NCBI RefSeq assembly: GCF_000211855.2
Contig: NC_015638.1
Coordinates: 620,001-684,000, forward strand
DNA: 64,000 nt
Direction: 5' to 3'
DNA from: Lacinutrix sp. 5H-3-7-4
GTDB taxonomy: Bacteria > Bacteroidota > Bacteroidia > Flavobacteriales > Flavobacteriaceae
In this document: positions 17,097-25,545 of the stretch, piece by piece
Layout: each line of letters begins with the position of its first letter
How positions within the stretch are numbered: position 1 is the first letter of the stretch
Position numbers and translations under genes: made by a program
The notes under the pieces: generated by a model
What the model was told of the DNA's origin: nothing
The model's input: the letters and a program-made list of their open reading frames with translations, nothing else
Databases searched by the model: none

Positions 17097-18434
17097 TTAT
17101 ATATTTGGTACTGTTACACTTCTTTGTATCCAACATCCAATTTTAATGGTTTTTCCTCCCATACTTTTATTGAATATTTCAGTTTTTGTTGGTGCTAAAC
17201 CTCTATATCTTGAAGCTGTAGATGAGCTTCCTCCTTTTTCTGCTTCTTGAGCTGCTAACCAAAAAACTGCTCTTTGTGAAAAGTTGTCTGACCCACAGTT
17301 TTTAGCACTGTTACCATACATGTTTGCAATTTGTAAGTATCCATTTTTACTAGATGGGTTTAACTCCATTGCTTTCATGTAGTAATTTCTTGCTTTACCA
17401 TAACTTCCTTTAGCTTTAAAATCTTTAGCTATTTTATTATATAATTTTGCTTTCTTTAAAGGATCTGTTGTTAACGATAATGTTTGGTCGAAATACTGTT
17501 GTTCTCCAGTAATTAAGTATAAGTAATATGCTGTATCTTCGTTTGGTTCTACTGTATTTTTTTGCTTTACAATTTTTACAAACATTGGGTCATCTTTACA
17601 ACCTTTTGCATATAACTTACTCATTGCACGTTGTAACCATTGGCTGTTATTTTTATTAGCCTCGTAATCTTTTTGGTATAATGGAATTAATGTAGAACAG
17701 TTTGCTCTATCTCCTAATTCTGTATCAACACTTCCTGCAATTTTTTCTAGAGCATTAACTGTTTGTGAGTAAAACTTTTTGTAACGTGCTTCTTTTTTTG
17801 CTAAAGTTGCTCCACCAGCTTCTTTTTCTAAATATTCGTTTAATTTTTTTGTATTGAAATCTGTTTCTTTTTCTAATTTATCTACAACATCATCATACTT
17901 ATCAAAAAGTTCTTGTGCTGTTTTTTGTTTAGCATCGTAAAGGCTTACCATAGACTTAAAGTAAACATATAATCCTTTAGGACTTTTAAAGTTTGCTAAA
18001 TCTGTTTTGTAAATAGCATCAAATTCATTATAAATCATAGCATCTGTTAAACCTAATAACTTTCTGTTATCGTATCTAAGTTCTGCTTTTTTAGCTAAAT
18101 ACTTTCCTTTAGGAGATTTTTTTGCGTATTCTACAATTCTAGCATCCCAAAGGTCGCTTAATTCTTGAATATAACCTTTTTTCACATCACCTTCAGTCTC
18201 ATCAATTAAACCTTCAAACATATCTTCACCGTACTTAAATTGAGCACCTGGATTATATTTTGGACATTCGGTTCTTAACTTTTTAAAAGGCTCGTAAGCT
18301 GCTTTAAAGTTTTTTGCTTTTACGTACTCTGTCATTATAGACAGTGTTTGGTTACATTCTTCTTCATTTTGAGAAAAACCTAAAGTTGTTCCTAGAAACA
18401 AAAAAGCTACAAATAGTGTAATATTAGTTTTCAT
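17097..18434 (-). CDS. Exported TPR-containing protein of unknown role
   Basis: A 445-residue protein with a signal peptide (1-21, ending GFSQ) and largely helical sequence. At least one clear tetratricopeptide unit is visible near residues 340-375 (SYGKARNYYMKAMELNPSS), and weaker ones occur earlier. It contains several cysteines (residue 27 and later pairs), consistent with a periplasmic location. It lies between an outer-membrane barrel gene (20 bp upstream) and lptC (adjoining), so a role in outer-membrane assembly is a fair guess. No enzyme motif is seen. Confidence 0.75.
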   Translation of the reverse strand: MKTNITLFVAFLFLGTTLGFSQNEEECNQTLSIMTEYVKAKNFKAAYEPFKKLRTECPKYNPGAQFKYGEDMFEGLIDETEGDVKKGYIQELSDLWDARIVEYAKKSPKGKYLAKKAELRYDNRKLLGLTDAMIYNEFDAIYKTDLANFKSPKGLYVYFKSMVSLYDAKQKTAQELFDKYDDVVDKLEKETDFNTKKLNEYLEKEAGGATLAKKEARYKKFYSQTVNALEKIAGSVDTELGDRANCSTLIPLYQKDYEANKNNSQWLQRAMSKLYAKGCKDDPMFVKIVKQKNTVEPNEDTAYYLYLITGEQQYFDQTLSLTTDPLKKAKLYNKIAKDFKAKGSYGKARNYYMKAMELNPSSKNGYLQIANMYGNSAKNCGSDNFSQRAVFWLAAQEAEKGGSSSTASRYRGLAPTKTEIFNKSMGGKTIKIGCWIQRSVTVPNI

Positions 18435-18453
18435 GTTATTAATTTTTACTTTA

Positions 18454-19767
18454 TTAGTTATACTTTCTTTTGTTAAACCATCTATCGTTAAGAGATAAAC
18501 TTAATTGGAATCTTACAAAATTCTCTTTAATTAAATTAGCATCTGTTGTACCTCTGTTTCCTATTTCGAAGCCTAAGTTTGCATTAGAGAATAATCTTCC
18601 AACTGGTAGTCCTACTCCAAAAGACATGCCAAACTCTTTAATTGATTGATTTTGGATATTTAATCCTGTATTTTCAAATCGCAATCCTGCTCTATAAACT
18701 ACTCTCTTAAAGTAACTTGAGAAGCTATCATGTTTTGGAATATAAAAACCACCTAGAGAAAATACCGAGGCATTTTCGAAAGTTGATCCTGTATTACTAT
18801 AAAGTTCATTAGAGAATTCGCTAGTGTTTTGGGTTGTATACTCAACTCCTGCAAACCATTTTTGTGGCTGCCCAATACCAGACCCTATAGAGAATCTAGA
18901 TGGTAATTTTAAATCTGTTTCTTCTAAGCCAGATGCTTGTAAATCTGACTCAATAGTATCAACTTCAAATTCTGTACCACTAAAGCTATCTATTGTAATG
19001 GTAGAAAATGAACGTGTGTTTTTTGAAACTAAATTACTTGATGGAGAATATGTTAATGCAGATTGTATTTCTAACTTGTCGCTTAACATTCCTTTGTAAT
19101 GTAAACCAATATTAATATTTAACCCGCTTAAATCTGAACGGTTATTTTCTCTTGATTGTGTTTGTAAAGGATCGCCTTCGTTATTATACCTAAATTGGAT
19201 TGTACTATTTTGTATGTTACCAAAATTATAATTGGCATCAATTCCTGCACTAAAATTTTTATTAAACTGGTATCCTACAGAAAAGAATGCTTTGTTTAAT
19301 CCACCTTCGCCACTAAATCTTGTGTCAATATTTCCTTGATCATTAGTGTTTTCTAATTTATACCCAACAGCTGTATAAGGCATTAAACCAAATCCAAATC
19401 CAAATTTTCCAACAGGAACAGATAATGCTAAATAATCGAATGTTGTAGATTTCACTTTTGCTTCTCCAGAGTTACTTTCTAAATTAGTAGATGTTGTTCC
19501 TGCACCAACCGTAAATTTCACAGGTCTACTTTCACCATTAAATGGAAAAACAGACAAATTATTATCTGCATATGTTGCCGGATTTCTTAAATTAACATGT
19601 ATACTGTCTTTATAGATGCTTAATCCACCCATACTTCTATTTTCTACAGTTCCTTTAAATTTTAAAGTTCCTATTCCGTAAAAAGAATATGGCGAAGCTG
19701 TTGTTTCCTGGGCGTAACTTTTGATTGCAAATAGTGCAATAAAAACTAATACAAGTTTTTTAATCAT
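18454..19767 (-). CDS. Outer-membrane beta-barrel protein (FadL/OmpP1-like)
   Basis: A 437-residue protein with a signal peptide (1-19, ending SYAQ). Alternating hydrophobic/polar strands and aromatic girdles fill the rest, and the protein ends in aromatic-rich strands. The early block ASPYSFYGIGTLKFKG and the plug-like N-terminal region resemble flavobacterial FadL/OmpP1-type barrels. These transport hydrophobic compounds or act as general porins. It shares one base with the coaX stop (TAATG), and the whole operon reads as outer-membrane biogenesis. Family placement is approximate because barrels diverge quickly. Confidence 0.75.
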   Translation of the reverse strand: MIKKLVLVFIALFAIKSYAQETTASPYSFYGIGTLKFKGTVENRSMGGLSIYKDSIHVNLRNPATYADNNLSVFPFNGESRPVKFTVGAGTTSTNLESNSGEAKVKSTTFDYLALSVPVGKFGFGFGLMPYTAVGYKLENTNDQGNIDTRFSGEGGLNKAFFSVGYQFNKNFSAGIDANYNFGNIQNSTIQFRYNNEGDPLQTQSRENNRSDLSGLNINIGLHYKGMLSDKLEIQSALTYSPSSNLVSKNTRSFSTITIDSFSGTEFEVDTIESDLQASGLEETDLKLPSRFSIGSGIGQPQKWFAGVEYTTQNTSEFSNELYSNTGSTFENASVFSLGGFYIPKHDSFSSYFKRVVYRAGLRFENTGLNIQNQSIKEFGMSFGVGLPVGRLFSNANLGFEIGNRGTTDANLIKENFVRFQLSLSLNDRWFNKRKYN

Positions 19768-20495
19768 TAGTGCGTGTTATATTGTAAAATAAAATTCAAT
19801 CCTTGTAAAAGGAAATTCGAGTTGGCAAATATGCTACTTTTTAATTGTTTAGACAACATTTTAGTATCTCCACCTGTTAAAATTACTGTTAAATCTGAAA
19901 ATTTCTCTTGATATTGTGCTATACTTCCATCAATTTCGTTTAAAACACCATTTACAACGCCACAATGCATTGCACTGGTTGTTGAGTCTCCAATAAAATT
20001 TCTAGGTATTTCTGTTTCTAATAACGGTAAATTTGCTGTTAGATTATGCATTGCTTTATACCTCATGCGTATTCCTGGAGAAATTGCACCTCCTAGATAT
20101 TCGTTTTTGGCACTAATAAAATCGTAAGTAATACATGTTCCTGCATCTATAATTAATACATTTTTATCTGGAAACTGTTTTATTGATGCGCATACTAATG
20201 CAATTCTATCTATACCCAACGTTTTTGGAGTACGGTATAAGTTTTTAAACGGAAGCTTAGTTTTGTGAGATAATATTTGAAGTTTAAATTCTGCTTCTAA
20301 AAAAGATAAAGTGTCTTGATCTAATTTACCTACAGAAGAAACTATAGCTTTTTTTAAATTTCTATATTTTTTTTTAAAATTTTCAATTTCTGCTTTACTG
20401 TTTGAAGTTTCAATTCTAACTTTTTCAGCAAGTTTATTTTCTTCAAAAATGGCAATTTTTGTATGTGTATTACCAACATCTATAATTAAATTCAT
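19767..20495 (-). CDS. coaX: Type III pantothenate kinase CoaX
   Basis: Phosphorylates pantothenate in the first step of coenzyme A synthesis, in the cytoplasm. The 242-residue protein has the ASKHA-fold phosphate motifs of the type III enzyme: DVGNTHTKIAIF at residues 6-17, the central GIDRIALVCA, DAGTCITYD and GGAISPGIRMRYKAMH, and the late TGGD. Type III enzymes require a monovalent cation and are not inhibited by CoA. It is the first gene of the envelope operon, so CoA supply and outer-membrane genes share transcription. Confidence 0.95.
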   Translation of the reverse strand: MNLIIDVGNTHTKIAIFEENKLAEKVRIETSNSKAEIENFKKKYRNLKKAIVSSVGKLDQDTLSFLEAEFKLQILSHKTKLPFKNLYRTPKTLGIDRIALVCASIKQFPDKNVLIIDAGTCITYDFISAKNEYLGGAISPGIRMRYKAMHNLTANLPLLETEIPRNFIGDSTTSAMHCGVVNGVLNEIDGSIAQYQEKFSDLTVILTGGDTKMLSKQLKSSIFANSNFLLQGLNFILQYNTH

Positions 20496-20632
20496 AATCT
20501 TTAATGAAAAACAAATTTACAAAACGAACTTAAAAAACGATTGTAATTAATTGATATTATGTTTATTTAACGAAAATTTAAAATTAGAAATTAAGCTGAA
20601 AATAAATTAAAATTAAAATTTTCTAAATTTTC

Positions 20633-20664
20633 TTTTGCAAGTATTAAAATTGAGACTATATTTG
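20633..20664 (+). promoter_or_regulatory. Bacteroidota-type promoter of tRNA-Phe
   Basis: A -33 element TTTTG at 20633-20637 and a -7 element TATATTTG at 20657-20664 are separated by 19 bases. This matches the TTG / TAnnTTTG consensus of this phylum. The mature tRNA starts 22 bases further on. Confidence 0.75.
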
Positions 20665-20685
20665 CACTCGCATTTTTATGCAACT

Positions 20686-20761
20686 GGTGCCTTAGCTCAG
20701 TTGGTAGAGCAAAGGACTGAAAATCCTTGTGTCCCTGGTTCGATTCCTGGAGGCACCACCA
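20686..20761 (+). tRNA. tRNA-Phe (anticodon GAA)
   Basis: A 76-nt cloverleaf with encoded CCA. The acceptor stem GGTGCCT pairs with AGGCACC. The D-arm contains AGCTCAGTTGGTAGAGC. The anticodon stem AAGGA/TCCTT encloses the loop CTGAAAA with anticodon GAA. The T-loop is GGTTCGATTCC. Discriminator A is at 20758 and CCA at 20759-20761. All stems pair without mismatch. It marks the left edge of the accessory region. Confidence 0.97.
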
Positions 20762-20763
20762 CT

Positions 20764-20807
20764 AAAAAGCCTTAAACATTTGATTTCAAATGCTTTAAGG
20801 TTTTTTT
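20764..20807 (+). terminator. Terminator after tRNA-Phe
   Basis: The hairpin CCTTAAA-CATTTG / CAAATG-C-TTTAAGG has one bulged base and is followed by seven T. It begins a few bases after the tRNA CCA end. Confidence 0.85.
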
Positions 20808-21024
20808 GGTTTTAAAAAGCTACAACATTAGGGACACTTTAACCGTAAGATTCTAGATCTGGGCATTTAACTCTTTTGATAATTGAAAAAAAGCCACTAT
20901 CTCCATTTAAGCTAAACAAATCCATACTTACGGTATAAACCTTAACCGTTTAAAAAAGTTGCGATATACCGTAAAATATGTTTGCTAACCGGTACAAAAT
21001 GATTATGTTTGGTATATATAACCG
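20808..21024. other. Gene-free left flank of the accessory region, with inverted repeat
   Basis: No open reading frame of note. A perfect 10-bp inverted repeat, TTACGGTATA (20928-20937) and TATACCGTAA (20965-20974), encloses 27 bases. The stretch from about 20959 (GTTGCGATATACCGTAAAAT) to 21024 (GTATATATAACCG) looks like a worn copy of the intergenic repeat found further right, keeping both outer arms but no GC-rich core. Confidence 0.5.
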
Positions 21025-21151
21025 TTATTGTTAATGCTGCGCTACGCTTGCATTAACAATAACCCGACGAGGGCTTCGCCCGAGTTATTTTAAACTTACA
21101 GATATTTGCAATATCTTACAGTTCAAAACAACTCATAACCCTCGTCGGGTT
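21025..21151 (+). repeat. Complex cassette-boundary palindrome, type II copy 1
   Basis: Three nested elements are seen. A perfect 13-bp hairpin TTATTGTTAATGC / GCATTAACAATAA (21025-21062) has a 12-nt loop. A perfect 13-bp outer pair AACCCGACGAGGG / CCCTCGTCGGGTT lies at 21061-21073 and 21139-21151. Inside that, a long interrupted hairpin runs from GAGTT (21082) to AACTC (21134). The right edge ends in GGTTGGCAAT, like the other boundaries of this region. A second copy with different bases but the same plan lies at 26113-26296. Confidence 0.7.
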
Positions 21152-21186
21152 GGCAATAATTAAAAACCACAAAACACCCACCACTA

Positions 21187-21540
21187 ATGGAATCTAAATT
21201 TCGTGAACTTAATAAATTATTTGATGATTATGTGAACAATTACATTCGAGAGTATGGCGAACGAAATTCAGGTAAAATCATTAATACTATTAAGACATCA
21301 AAACATACTTCGAATTTGATTAATCAAAGTGCTTCAAAAAGAGTAATTCCATCAGCAAATGATTTCAAGTCAACAACTCTAGGTAATTTATCTTTGTCTT
21401 TCGCAAGAACAGCAAAAGTAAGATTTGCTACCTTAATTTTATTATACATTTGGCATAACGAAGTTCAGATACCACTTAACCTAGGATCTGAGGCCGATAC
21501 AATTTCACTTTTAAATAGAATCCTTAATACGACTAACTAA
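21187..21540 (+). CDS. Hypothetical protein (117 aa) in the cassette region
   Basis: A 117-residue soluble protein with no recognised family. The N-terminal half is charged and probably helical. The middle is Ser/Thr/Asn-rich and the C-terminal third is more hydrophobic (ARTAKVRFATLILLYIWHN). There is no signal peptide or catalytic motif. It begins 36 bp after a boundary repeat ending in GGTTGGC, without a visible promoter, as expected for a cassette gene. A remnant resembling the repeat's 5' arm (ACGTGTATAATT) follows its stop by about 10 bp. Confidence 0.6.
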   Translation: MESKFRELNKLFDDYVNNYIREYGERNSGKIINTIKTSKHTSNLINQSASKRVIPSANDFKSTTLGNLSLSFARTAKVRFATLILLYIWHNEVQIPLNLGSEADTISLLNRILNTTN

Positions 21541-21596
21541 TTAGAGTTAACGTGTATAATTTGAGAAAACCAAAATCCAAACCTGATTTTATCTAT

Positions 21597-21719
21597 ATGA
21601 CTGAAATTCCTTTACTGACTTTTGACAAATTATTTGACCTAGTTGAGGAAAATCAATTCGAAAACGAAATTGACAGAAATGTATTTAATAAACTGACTAA
21701 AAAAGTAAAAACGGAATAA
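21597..21719 (+). CDS. Very small hypothetical ORF (40 aa)
   Basis: A 40-codon frame beginning MTEIPLLTFDKLFDLVEE and ending KKVKTE. In-frame TTG (21561) and GTG (21552) codons could lengthen it. The residue mix (acidic helix, basic tail) looks protein-like. It stops 9 bp before the repeat arm GCCAACA (21728), the same spacing as neighbouring cassette genes. It may be the tail of a gene whose front was lost when the repeat on its left was truncated. Expression is not shown. Confidence 0.35.
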   Translation: MTEIPLLTFDKLFDLVEENQFENEIDRNVFNKLTKKVKTE

Positions 21720-21734
21720 AAACTATTGCCAACA

Positions 21735-22394
21735 AAGAACTGAGTTAAAAAACAAGCAATTTTAAGCTAATTTTGAAACAAAGTTTTCATCATAAGGCAA
21801 CCCACTTTTTGCAATAGCAAAAGCTTGTTTTAATAGTGTATTTGCCACAGCTATTAATGCTAGTTTTTTACTCTTTCCTTTGACTACTACTCTGTCAAAC
21901 AATGCTTTACGAGATTTATTGTATTTATAGGCTGAAAAGACTGCTAAAAACAATAACTTTCTAAGTTTTTTATCACCTACTTTACTTATGCGACTTCGTC
22001 CTTGCACACTACTTCCTGATTCCCGAATGGTTGGTGTAATAACTACAAAGTTGTGATGCTGTTTTAAACTTTTTAAATCCAGATTCATCATTTTTTAATT
22101 GAATGTGACCTTTTGCTTTACTGTATATATCAAATACAGATTTACTAATGTCGATACCATAAATTTTTCTATCTTTAGTCATAAGAACTGAATTTTGGAA
22201 AGAACAAATGCTACTCACATTTCAACAACTTGAAAACGAGATCTAAGTCTCACAGAACTGAACGAAGTTTAAGCAGAAAAAGAGAGCGGATTATCAATGT
22301 TATCGAAGTCTAAAGCTTCACCGTATAAAGTAACCTTAATCCTCTCTTTTGTTCTTTCTAATTAATATTTAAATTTAGTGAATTACAAACTTAA
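21735..22394 (-). mobile_element. Decayed IS110-family element inside a boundary repeat
   Basis: The stretch interrupts the 5' arm of the repeat at 22395: GCCAACA lies at 21728-21734, and the continuation GACGTGTATAATTC resumes at 22395. Inside is a shrunken transposase gene (minus strand) and, upstream of it (22183-22394), a non-coding segment. That segment contains the inverted blocks AAAGAGAG / CTCTCTTT around 22279-22350. The exact ends are inferred from the repeat arm on each side; no target duplication is expected for IS110 elements. In this family the non-coding end can encode the bridge RNA; whether one survives here is unknown. Confidence 0.65.
21762..22182 (-). pseudogene. IS110-family transposase, internally deleted and frame-broken
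   Basis: Two pieces of one transposase in different frames. The N-terminal piece starts MTKDRKIYGIDISKSVFDIY, the DEDD-type RuvC-like start of IS110 transposases, and runs for about 45 codons. The C-terminal piece has the Transposase_20 helix-hairpin region with PTIRESGSSVQGRSRISK and GDKKLRKLLFLAV, and ends near 21762. Roughly 150-200 residues of the middle are missing compared with the normal 310-340-residue enzyme. It cannot be active. Confidence 0.85.
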
Positions 22395-22519
22395 GACGTG
22401 TATAATTCATTGCTAGTTAGAGCTTACTTACGAAAGTCCTCGCGGACTTTCTATCTGTGATTTATTTGCTAACTTTAGTGCTTAAAGCACGCAACTAACC
22501 ATACACAAAACCGTTGTAC
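22395..22519 (+). repeat. Cassette-boundary palindrome type I, copy R1
   Basis: About 125 bp, imperfectly self-complementary. Outer arms GTGTAT (22398) and ATACAC (22501), inner TTGC / GCAA, and a perfect central hairpin GAAAGTCC-TCGC-GGACTTTC (22432-22451). It ends AACCGTTGTAC. Its left arm is split off by the IS110 remnant. Stem bases differ from copies R2 and R4 in a way that keeps pairing. Confidence 0.8.
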
Positions 22520-22565
22520 ATAATTTTGACCCGTCCTGAATAAAGGCTACATAATTTTAAACATT

Positions 22566-22931
22566 ATGTACAAAAACGACAAAGTAATTAGACGGTATTC
22601 AGAACCTTTTAAATTAAAAATTTTAGCCGAACTTACAACCGGAAAACACACAAAAAGCGAACTTTGTAAACTCTACTCTATTGCACCTACAACTGTAAAC
22701 GAGTGGATTAAAAAATACAATCGTAAAGACTTAATGAACACCAGAGTAAAAGTGGAAACTAAAGACGAAATATCTAGAATTAAAGCGCTACAAAAAGAGA
22801 ATGAAAAACTTAAAAAGCTACTGCTTAAAAAGGATCTCGATGCTATGGTAGAAGAATCTTACCTGGAAGTAGCTGCTGAAAAATTAGGATATAAAAATGT
22901 TCAGCAACTTAAAAAAAAACTCAATATCTAG
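22566..22931 (+). CDS. IS3-family transposase, OrfA
   Basis: A 121-residue DNA-binding half of an IS3 transposase. An N-terminal helix-turn-helix (about residues 8-55, with SELCKLYSIAPTTVNEWIKKY) is followed by a leucine-zipper-like coiled coil (about 65-100, KALQKENEKLKKLLLKKDL). It ends in the other frame from OrfB. The nine A at 22911-22919 just before its stop form the slippery site for a -1 shift that makes the OrfAB fusion. The OrfB frame has a stop at 22910-22912, so the shift must occur on this A run. Confidence 0.9.
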   Translation: MYKNDKVIRRYSEPFKLKILAELTTGKHTKSELCKLYSIAPTTVNEWIKKYNRKDLMNTRVKVETKDEISRIKALQKENEKLKKLLLKKDLDAMVEESYLEVAAEKLGYKNVQQLKKKLNI

Positions 22932-23788
22932 CCTTTATTAAAACTAGAAATAGAGCTAAGGGATTTGCTTCTTTATCAACTATAGCTAGTTGTTTTGGAC
23001 TTAAACGTGATGCGTATTATAAATACAAATCTAGAGCTGATAAACGTTTAAAAATAGAACAACAAATTATAGAAATTGTAAGTAAAAGACGTAAATCCCT
23101 TCCTAGAGAAGGCGTGCGTAAACTCGAAAAATCACTAAAAGACGATTTTATCAAAGCTAACTTAAAAGTTGGTAGAGATGCTTTGTTTAACGTGCTTAGA
23201 AAACACCAAATGCTGACTCTTAGAAAGAAAACTAGTGCCAAAACAACGAATTCTTATCATCGCTTTTACAAATATAATAACCTGATAAAAGATATGGAAA
23301 TTACAAGGCCAAATCAAGTGTGGGTAAGTGATATAACATACATAAGAACTATTAAAGGTTTTTGTTATCTCGCTTTAATAACAGATATGCACTCTCGCAA
23401 AATTGTTGGCTATGATCTTAGTGATAGCTTGGAACTAAAAGGATGTGTAAGAGCGTTAAATAAAGCTATTTATCAAGCTAAAAACATTAAACAACTTATT
23501 CATCATTCCGATAGAGGAATACAGTATTGCAGCAATGTGTACACGCAAATACTTAAAAGTAAAAAGATAGATATTAGTATGACAGAAGAGAATCATTGTT
23601 ACGAAAATGCCATGGCTGAACGCGTAAACGGCATACTTAAAGATGAATTTTACCTTGACCAGACCTTTGATAACGTAGCCCACGCCAAAAGAGCTGCAAA
23701 AAATGCAATTAATTTATACAATGAAGTAAGATTACATTTATCTTTAGATTATAAAACACCTAATATGGTATATAAATTATCAGCGTAA
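22913..23788 (+). CDS. IS3-family transposase, OrfB (integrase core)
   Basis: Catalytic half of the IS3 transposase, open from 22913 after the -1 frameshift on the A run; about 291 codons. The early HTH_21-like region is followed by the rve integrase core with the D-D-35-E residues: first Asp in WVSDITYI, second Asp in HHSDRGIQYCS, Glu in ENAMAERVNGILKDEF. No stop or frameshift interrupts it, so the element may still be active. An internal GTG at 23114 would give only a truncated form and is not the likely start. Confidence 0.9.
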   Translation, partial: KKTQYLAFIKTRNRAKGFASLSTIASCFGLKRDAYYKYKSRADKRLKIEQQIIEIVSKRRKSLPREGVRKLEKSLKDDFIKANLKVGRDALFNVLRKHQMLTLRKKTSAKTTNSYHRFYKYNNLIKDMEITRPNQVWVSDITYIRTIKGFCYLALITDMHSRKIVGYDLSDSLELKGCVRALNKAIYQAKNIKQLIHHSDRGIQYCSNVYTQILKSKKIDISMTEENHCYENAMAERVNGILKDEFYLDQTFDNVAHAKRAAKNAINLYNEVRLHLSLDYKTPNMVYKLSA

Positions 23789-23898
23789 ATTCAATTTTAA
23801 ACTGTAGCCATATTTCAGGACAAGACATTTGGAAAAAAATTGTAACAGAAAAGAAAATTGATAGACTTATTCATCAATCAATCAAAAAAAATCATAAA

Positions 23899-25374
23899 AT
23901 GAATTCATCTATCAAATCATTAATTTTCGCTTTCATAACCTTTCTAACATTAAATTCCTTTTCTCAAAACACAAATAAAGAACTATTCAATAGAATTGAC
24001 ACTTATTTGAAATTGAGCGAAACAAATGGTTTTTCTGGAGCAGTTTTAGTATCTAAAAAAGGTGAAATTGTTTTATCTCAAGGATATGGATGGGCTGATA
24101 GGAAAAATAAAATTCCTAATTCACCATCAACGGTATTTAATATTGGTTCTGTAACAAAACAATTTACAGCATCTGCTATTTTAAAACTCGTAGAACAAGG
24201 AAAAATTAAAACATCAGATAAATTAAGCACATATTTTGCCCAGACGCCTATTGACAAAAGCGATATAACTATTCATCAATTATTAACGCATACATCAGGA
24301 ATTTCAAATAGAACTGGTGGTTTTAGGTATGATGAGGCTAGTAAAAAACAGTTCCTAAAAGATTTTTTTGAATCAGAATTACAATCAAAACCTGGAACAA
24401 AACATCTATACGCAAATGCCAATTATATTATGCTCACTGCGATAATAGAAATAGTTTCAGGACAAACCTATAATTCCTTTCTAAATGATTTTTTGTTTGT
24501 TCCTTCTCAAATGAATAGTACAGGATACAAGAGTATAAATTTTAGCACAGAAAGACTAGCACACGGCTACTACTACAACAGAAATGATGAACAATGGGAA
24601 GATTGGGGAACAACCCAAGAGCATCTTCCTTACAATAACAATCATTGGTACAGTATAGGTAAAGGAGATATTCACTCTACCATTGAGGATTTATATAAAT
24701 GGAATATTGCTTTAAAAAACAATGTAGTCTTAGCTTCAAACACAAAACTAGTTCAAGAAACATCATACGTAGCCGAAAATGACAAAAAGACATCATTTTA
24801 TGCATATGGTTGGGCAATATCTCAAAGTAAAAGAGGCACTAAAATTGTTGCTCACAATGGTAGTAATGGGCTTTATTTTGCAGATTTTGTTAGGTTTGTA
24901 GACGATGACGTAGTTATCATATACATAACAAATGTGTTTTTAGGACCTAAATCAGAATATGTTGCAAGAGAAATTGGTAAAATGATTTTTGATTCAAATT
25001 ACACGCCAAGTCCAATTTCTAGAAATATTTATGAATTAAGTTCTGAGTTTATGAAAACGAACCCATCGTCTAATGCAGAAAAAATACCTGACTTCTTACA
25101 GAAAGAACTTGGGAGAGAATTTAACGACCACGCCATCCTAAATCGATTAGGTTTTAGCAGATTAAAAAAAGAGGACAAACCAGACTGGGCATTAGAATTA
25201 TTTAAACTCAATGTAAAGCTATTTCCAAAAGATGGTAATTTATGGGATTCACTTGGCGAAGCTTACTTAAAATATAATATGAACGATGAAGCCATCAAAA
25301 GTTACACAAAAGCAGTAGAGTTAGGTAATGAAAGTTCAAGAAAAGTATTGAATGAATTGTTGAAAAAAGAATAG
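23899..25374 (+). CDS. Serine hydrolase, class C beta-lactamase-like, with C-terminal TPR
   Basis: A 491-residue exported protein. Signal peptide 1-23 (ending SFSQ). The beta-lactamase/penicillin-binding fold covers about 30-360, with the SxxK motif SVTK (Ser84, Lys87), the YxN motif YAN near residue 175, and HNGSNG in place of the KTG triad. Such proteins act as D-aminopeptidases, esterases or carboxypeptidases more often than as antibiotic-destroying enzymes. A tetratricopeptide unit follows at about 435-490 (LWDSLGEAYLKYNMNDEAIK). The stop lies 14 bp before the next boundary repeat. No resistance function is claimed. Confidence 0.88.
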   Translation: MNSSIKSLIFAFITFLTLNSFSQNTNKELFNRIDTYLKLSETNGFSGAVLVSKKGEIVLSQGYGWADRKNKIPNSPSTVFNIGSVTKQFTASAILKLVEQGKIKTSDKLSTYFAQTPIDKSDITIHQLLTHTSGISNRTGGFRYDEASKKQFLKDFFESELQSKPGTKHLYANANYIMLTAIIEIVSGQTYNSFLNDFLFVPSQMNSTGYKSINFSTERLAHGYYYNRNDEQWEDWGTTQEHLPYNNNHWYSIGKGDIHSTIEDLYKWNIALKNNVVLASNTKLVQETSYVAENDKKTSFYAYGWAISQSKRGTKIVAHNGSNGLYFADFVRFVDDDVVIIYITNVFLGPKSEYVAREIGKMIFDSNYTPSPISRNIYELSSEFMKTNPSSNAEKIPDFLQKELGREFNDHAILNRLGFSRLKKEDKPDWALELFKLNVKLFPKDGNLWDSLGEAYLKYNMNDEAIKSYTKAVELGNESSRKVLNELLKKE

Positions 25375-25388
25375 ACAGAAAAACTGTA

Positions 25389-25518
25389 GCCAACACCGTA
25401 TATAATTTATTGCTAGTTCTAGCCTACTTACGAAAATCCTCGCGGATTTTCTATTCGGTTTTTATTTGCTAAATTAGGTGCTTAAACCACGCAACAAACA
25501 GTATACATAACCGTTGGC
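25389..25518 (+). repeat. Cassette-boundary palindrome type I, copy R2
   Basis: The best-preserved copy. It starts GCCAACACCGTATA and ends TATACATAACCGTTGGC, two ends that can pair with each other. The centre is GAAAATCC-TCGC-GGATTTTC (25432-25451). Between lie the conserved TTGC / GCAA and AGC-CTA / TAG-GT-GCT pairs with unpaired bases, so the folded strand is a long hairpin with bulges. Confidence 0.85.
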
Positions 25519-25545
25519 AACAAGCGCAAAACAGAACGCTGAAAA

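Larger units (their letters stand above)
22527..23827 (+). mobile_element. IS3-family insertion sequence (about 1.3 kb)
   Basis: Bounded by terminal inverted repeats of 25 bp with 19 matches (left 22527-22551, right 23803-23827), both with TG...CA ends and the shared blocks GTCCTGAA and GGCTACA. TTT lies directly outside both ends (22524-22526 and 23828-23830), a probable 3-bp target duplication. It encodes overlapping orfA and orfB in the usual -1 arrangement. It lies 14 bp after the cassette start GTTGTACATAATTT, so it separates the serine hydrolase gene from its boundary repeat. Confidence 0.9.

Noticed and set aside
23114-23788. OrfB starting independently at the GTG at 23114
   Set aside because: The frame is open and protein-like back to 22913, and IS3 elements make OrfAB by frameshifting; the GTG is internal.
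23899-25374. Antibiotic-resistance beta-lactamase
   Set aside because: The SVTK and YAN motifs are shared with esterases and peptidases, and the third motif is HNG instead of KTG; there is a TPR tail. Resistance is not supported.
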